Of a DNA stretch of 38,622 nt, positions 38,051 through 38,622 are shown piece after piece. The first letter of the stretch is position 1, and every line of letters starts with the position of its first letter. Source of the stretch: CAYRYU01 sp964428355 (GTDB taxonomy: Bacteria > Muiribacteriota > Ozemobacteria > Ozemobacterales > Ozemobacteraceae); contig CAYRYU010000066.1 in NCBI GenBank assembly GCA_964428355.1, positions 1 through 38,622 on the forward strand. Direction: 5' to 3'. A model generated the notes under the pieces. That model was not told where the DNA came from, searched no databases, and saw only the letters and a program-made list of their open reading frames with translations. The translations under genes were made by a program, and so were the position numbers.

Positions 38051-38622
38051 GTGACGAAAGCAATTGATTCCAAACCCGATTTTCCCCCGGAAGGACTCCC
38101 TTCGTGGTTCTTCCCGGTAAGCCTTTCCCTGTCCGCAGCCATCTTTTACCTGGACCTTACCATGCCGCTTGGATTCACGGTAAATATGCTCTATTTCATC
38201 GTCATCGTGATCTCTTTCTGGGTCCCCCTGTGGCGCGGAACCATTCAACTGGGTATCCTGACCACCATCCTCACAATCATCGGATTCTTTTTTTCCCCGC
38301 CCGGGGGGGAATTTTGGAAAGTCCTGTTCAACCGCCTGATGGGGGTGGCAGTGGTATGGATCACTGTCTGGTTGATCATTCGGTTCAAAATCGCCGATCT
38401 CGCCCGAAAAATGGCACTGGAAGAACGCCAGAAAGCTCTCGATGAGATCAAAATCCTACAGGGTATTCTGCCGATTTGCTCCGCCTGCAAGAAAATCAGG
38501 GATAAAGCCGGGCAATGGAAGCAAATGGAGGTTTATATCAGAGACCATTCGGAAGCTGATTTCACGCATGGCGTTTGTCCCGAGTGCATAAAGAAGCTGT
38601 ATCCAGAATTCGGGAAAAAATG
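38051..38622 (+). CDS. membrane protein with C-terminal Cys4 tail, cut by the window end
   Basis: Reading from GTG 38051, directly behind an in-frame TGA, gives at least 190 residues; the last two bases (TG) may begin the stop codon. About three to four hydrophobic helices (near 18-36, 41-60, 65-80 and 90-110) form a membrane domain. A short coiled coil (LARKMALEERQKALDEIKI) leads to a tail with CSAC and CPEC (about 143-177), with the ME-YI-HS-ADFTHG pattern common at the ends of bacterial PAS/receiver signalling proteins. The Cys pairs likely bind a metal. This is probably a compact sensory membrane protein without a recognisable output domain. Confidence 0.65.
   Translation, partial: MTKAIDSKPDFPPEGLPSWFFPVSLSLSAAIFYLDLTMPLGFTVNMLYFIVIVISFWVPLWRGTIQLGILTTILTIIGFFFSPPGGEFWKVLFNRLMGVAVVWITVWLIIRFKIADLARKMALEERQKALDEIKILQGILPICSACKKIRDKAGQWKQMEVYIRDHSEADFTHGVCPECIKKLYPEFGKK

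Noticed and set aside
1..38622. CRISPR array, tRNA, rRNA, insertion sequence or prophage
   Set aside because: No regularly spaced repeats, no cloverleaf or rRNA sequence, and no transposase, integrase or phage structural gene was found on reading both strands.

Overview
The window looks like chromosomal DNA of a diderm, GC-rich bacterium, probably from a poorly sampled lineage (deltaproteobacterial-type or Riflebacteria-like). The evidence is an OmpA-type peptidoglycan-binding protein, an AsmA-like protein, a Tat-exported Fe-S aldo/keto reductase, many prepilin-type proteins and good GGAGG-type ribosome binding sites. No rRNA, tRNA, CRISPR array, phage or transposase gene is visible. The assignment to a lineage is inference only.

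Layout. (1) 1-3.3 kb, minus strand: ABC-2 type transporter (ATPase and permease), a membrane TPR protein and an anchored alpha/beta hydrolase. (2) 3.5-4.3 kb, plus: a TlpA-like thioredoxin. (3) 4.4-11.5 kb, minus, one compact operon in transcription order: secreted NHL-like protein, ECF sigma factor, zinc-finger anti-sigma factor fused to a FecR domain, large GspK/PilX-like minor pilin, pseudopilin, OmpA-domain protein, pseudopilin, pseudopilin. (4) 11.8-14.1 kb, minus: two secreted paralogues sharing a leader motif, a ~135-residue N-terminal domain and a promoter element, but ending in different peptidase domains (NlpC/P60 cysteine peptidase versus HExxH metallopeptidase). (5) 14.2-17.4 kb, minus: a second pseudopilin operon of three genes with ATGA overlaps. 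(6) 17.6-28 kb: secreted zinc-ribbon protein, chemoreceptor, a membrane protein of unknown function, a cyclic-nucleotide-binding protein, a signal-anchored aldo/keto reductase, an AsmA-like protein, and a Tat-exported aldo/keto reductase with two 4Fe-4S sites followed by a DUF6599-like exported protein. (7) 28.4-29.2 kb, minus: a PIN/ribbon-helix-helix toxin-antitoxin pair. (8) 29.3-35.7 kb, plus: a trehalose locus with a strong promoter, an 80-nt terminated leader, a 39-residue membrane peptide, a degenerate receiver-like protein, an OtsA-OtsB fusion and a TreS-maltokinase fusion. (9) 35.7-38.6 kb, plus: a small unknown gene overlapping a hybrid histidine kinase, then a membrane protein with a Cys4 tail that runs to the window edge.

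The most novel material is 4.4-17.4 kb. Two pseudopilin operons without a motor ATPase, platform protein, secretin or prepilin peptidase flank two secreted peptidases, and the first operon carries its own ECF sigma/anti-sigma pair. A short motif (DGIFG or DGVFG) occurs at the extreme C-terminus of the anti-sigma/FecR protein and at the mature N-terminus of both peptidases. Both peptidase genes are preceded by an identical two-box element with a 16-bp spacer whose upstream box has an ECF-like AAC core. I read this as a candidate regulated envelope system: a pseudopilus plus cell-wall or protein peptidases under a dedicated sigma factor. The shared sequences are seen directly; the functional link is inference.

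The 28.4-35.7 kb stretch is visibly less GC-rich than the left part, which may mark a separately acquired toxin-antitoxin and trehalose segment.
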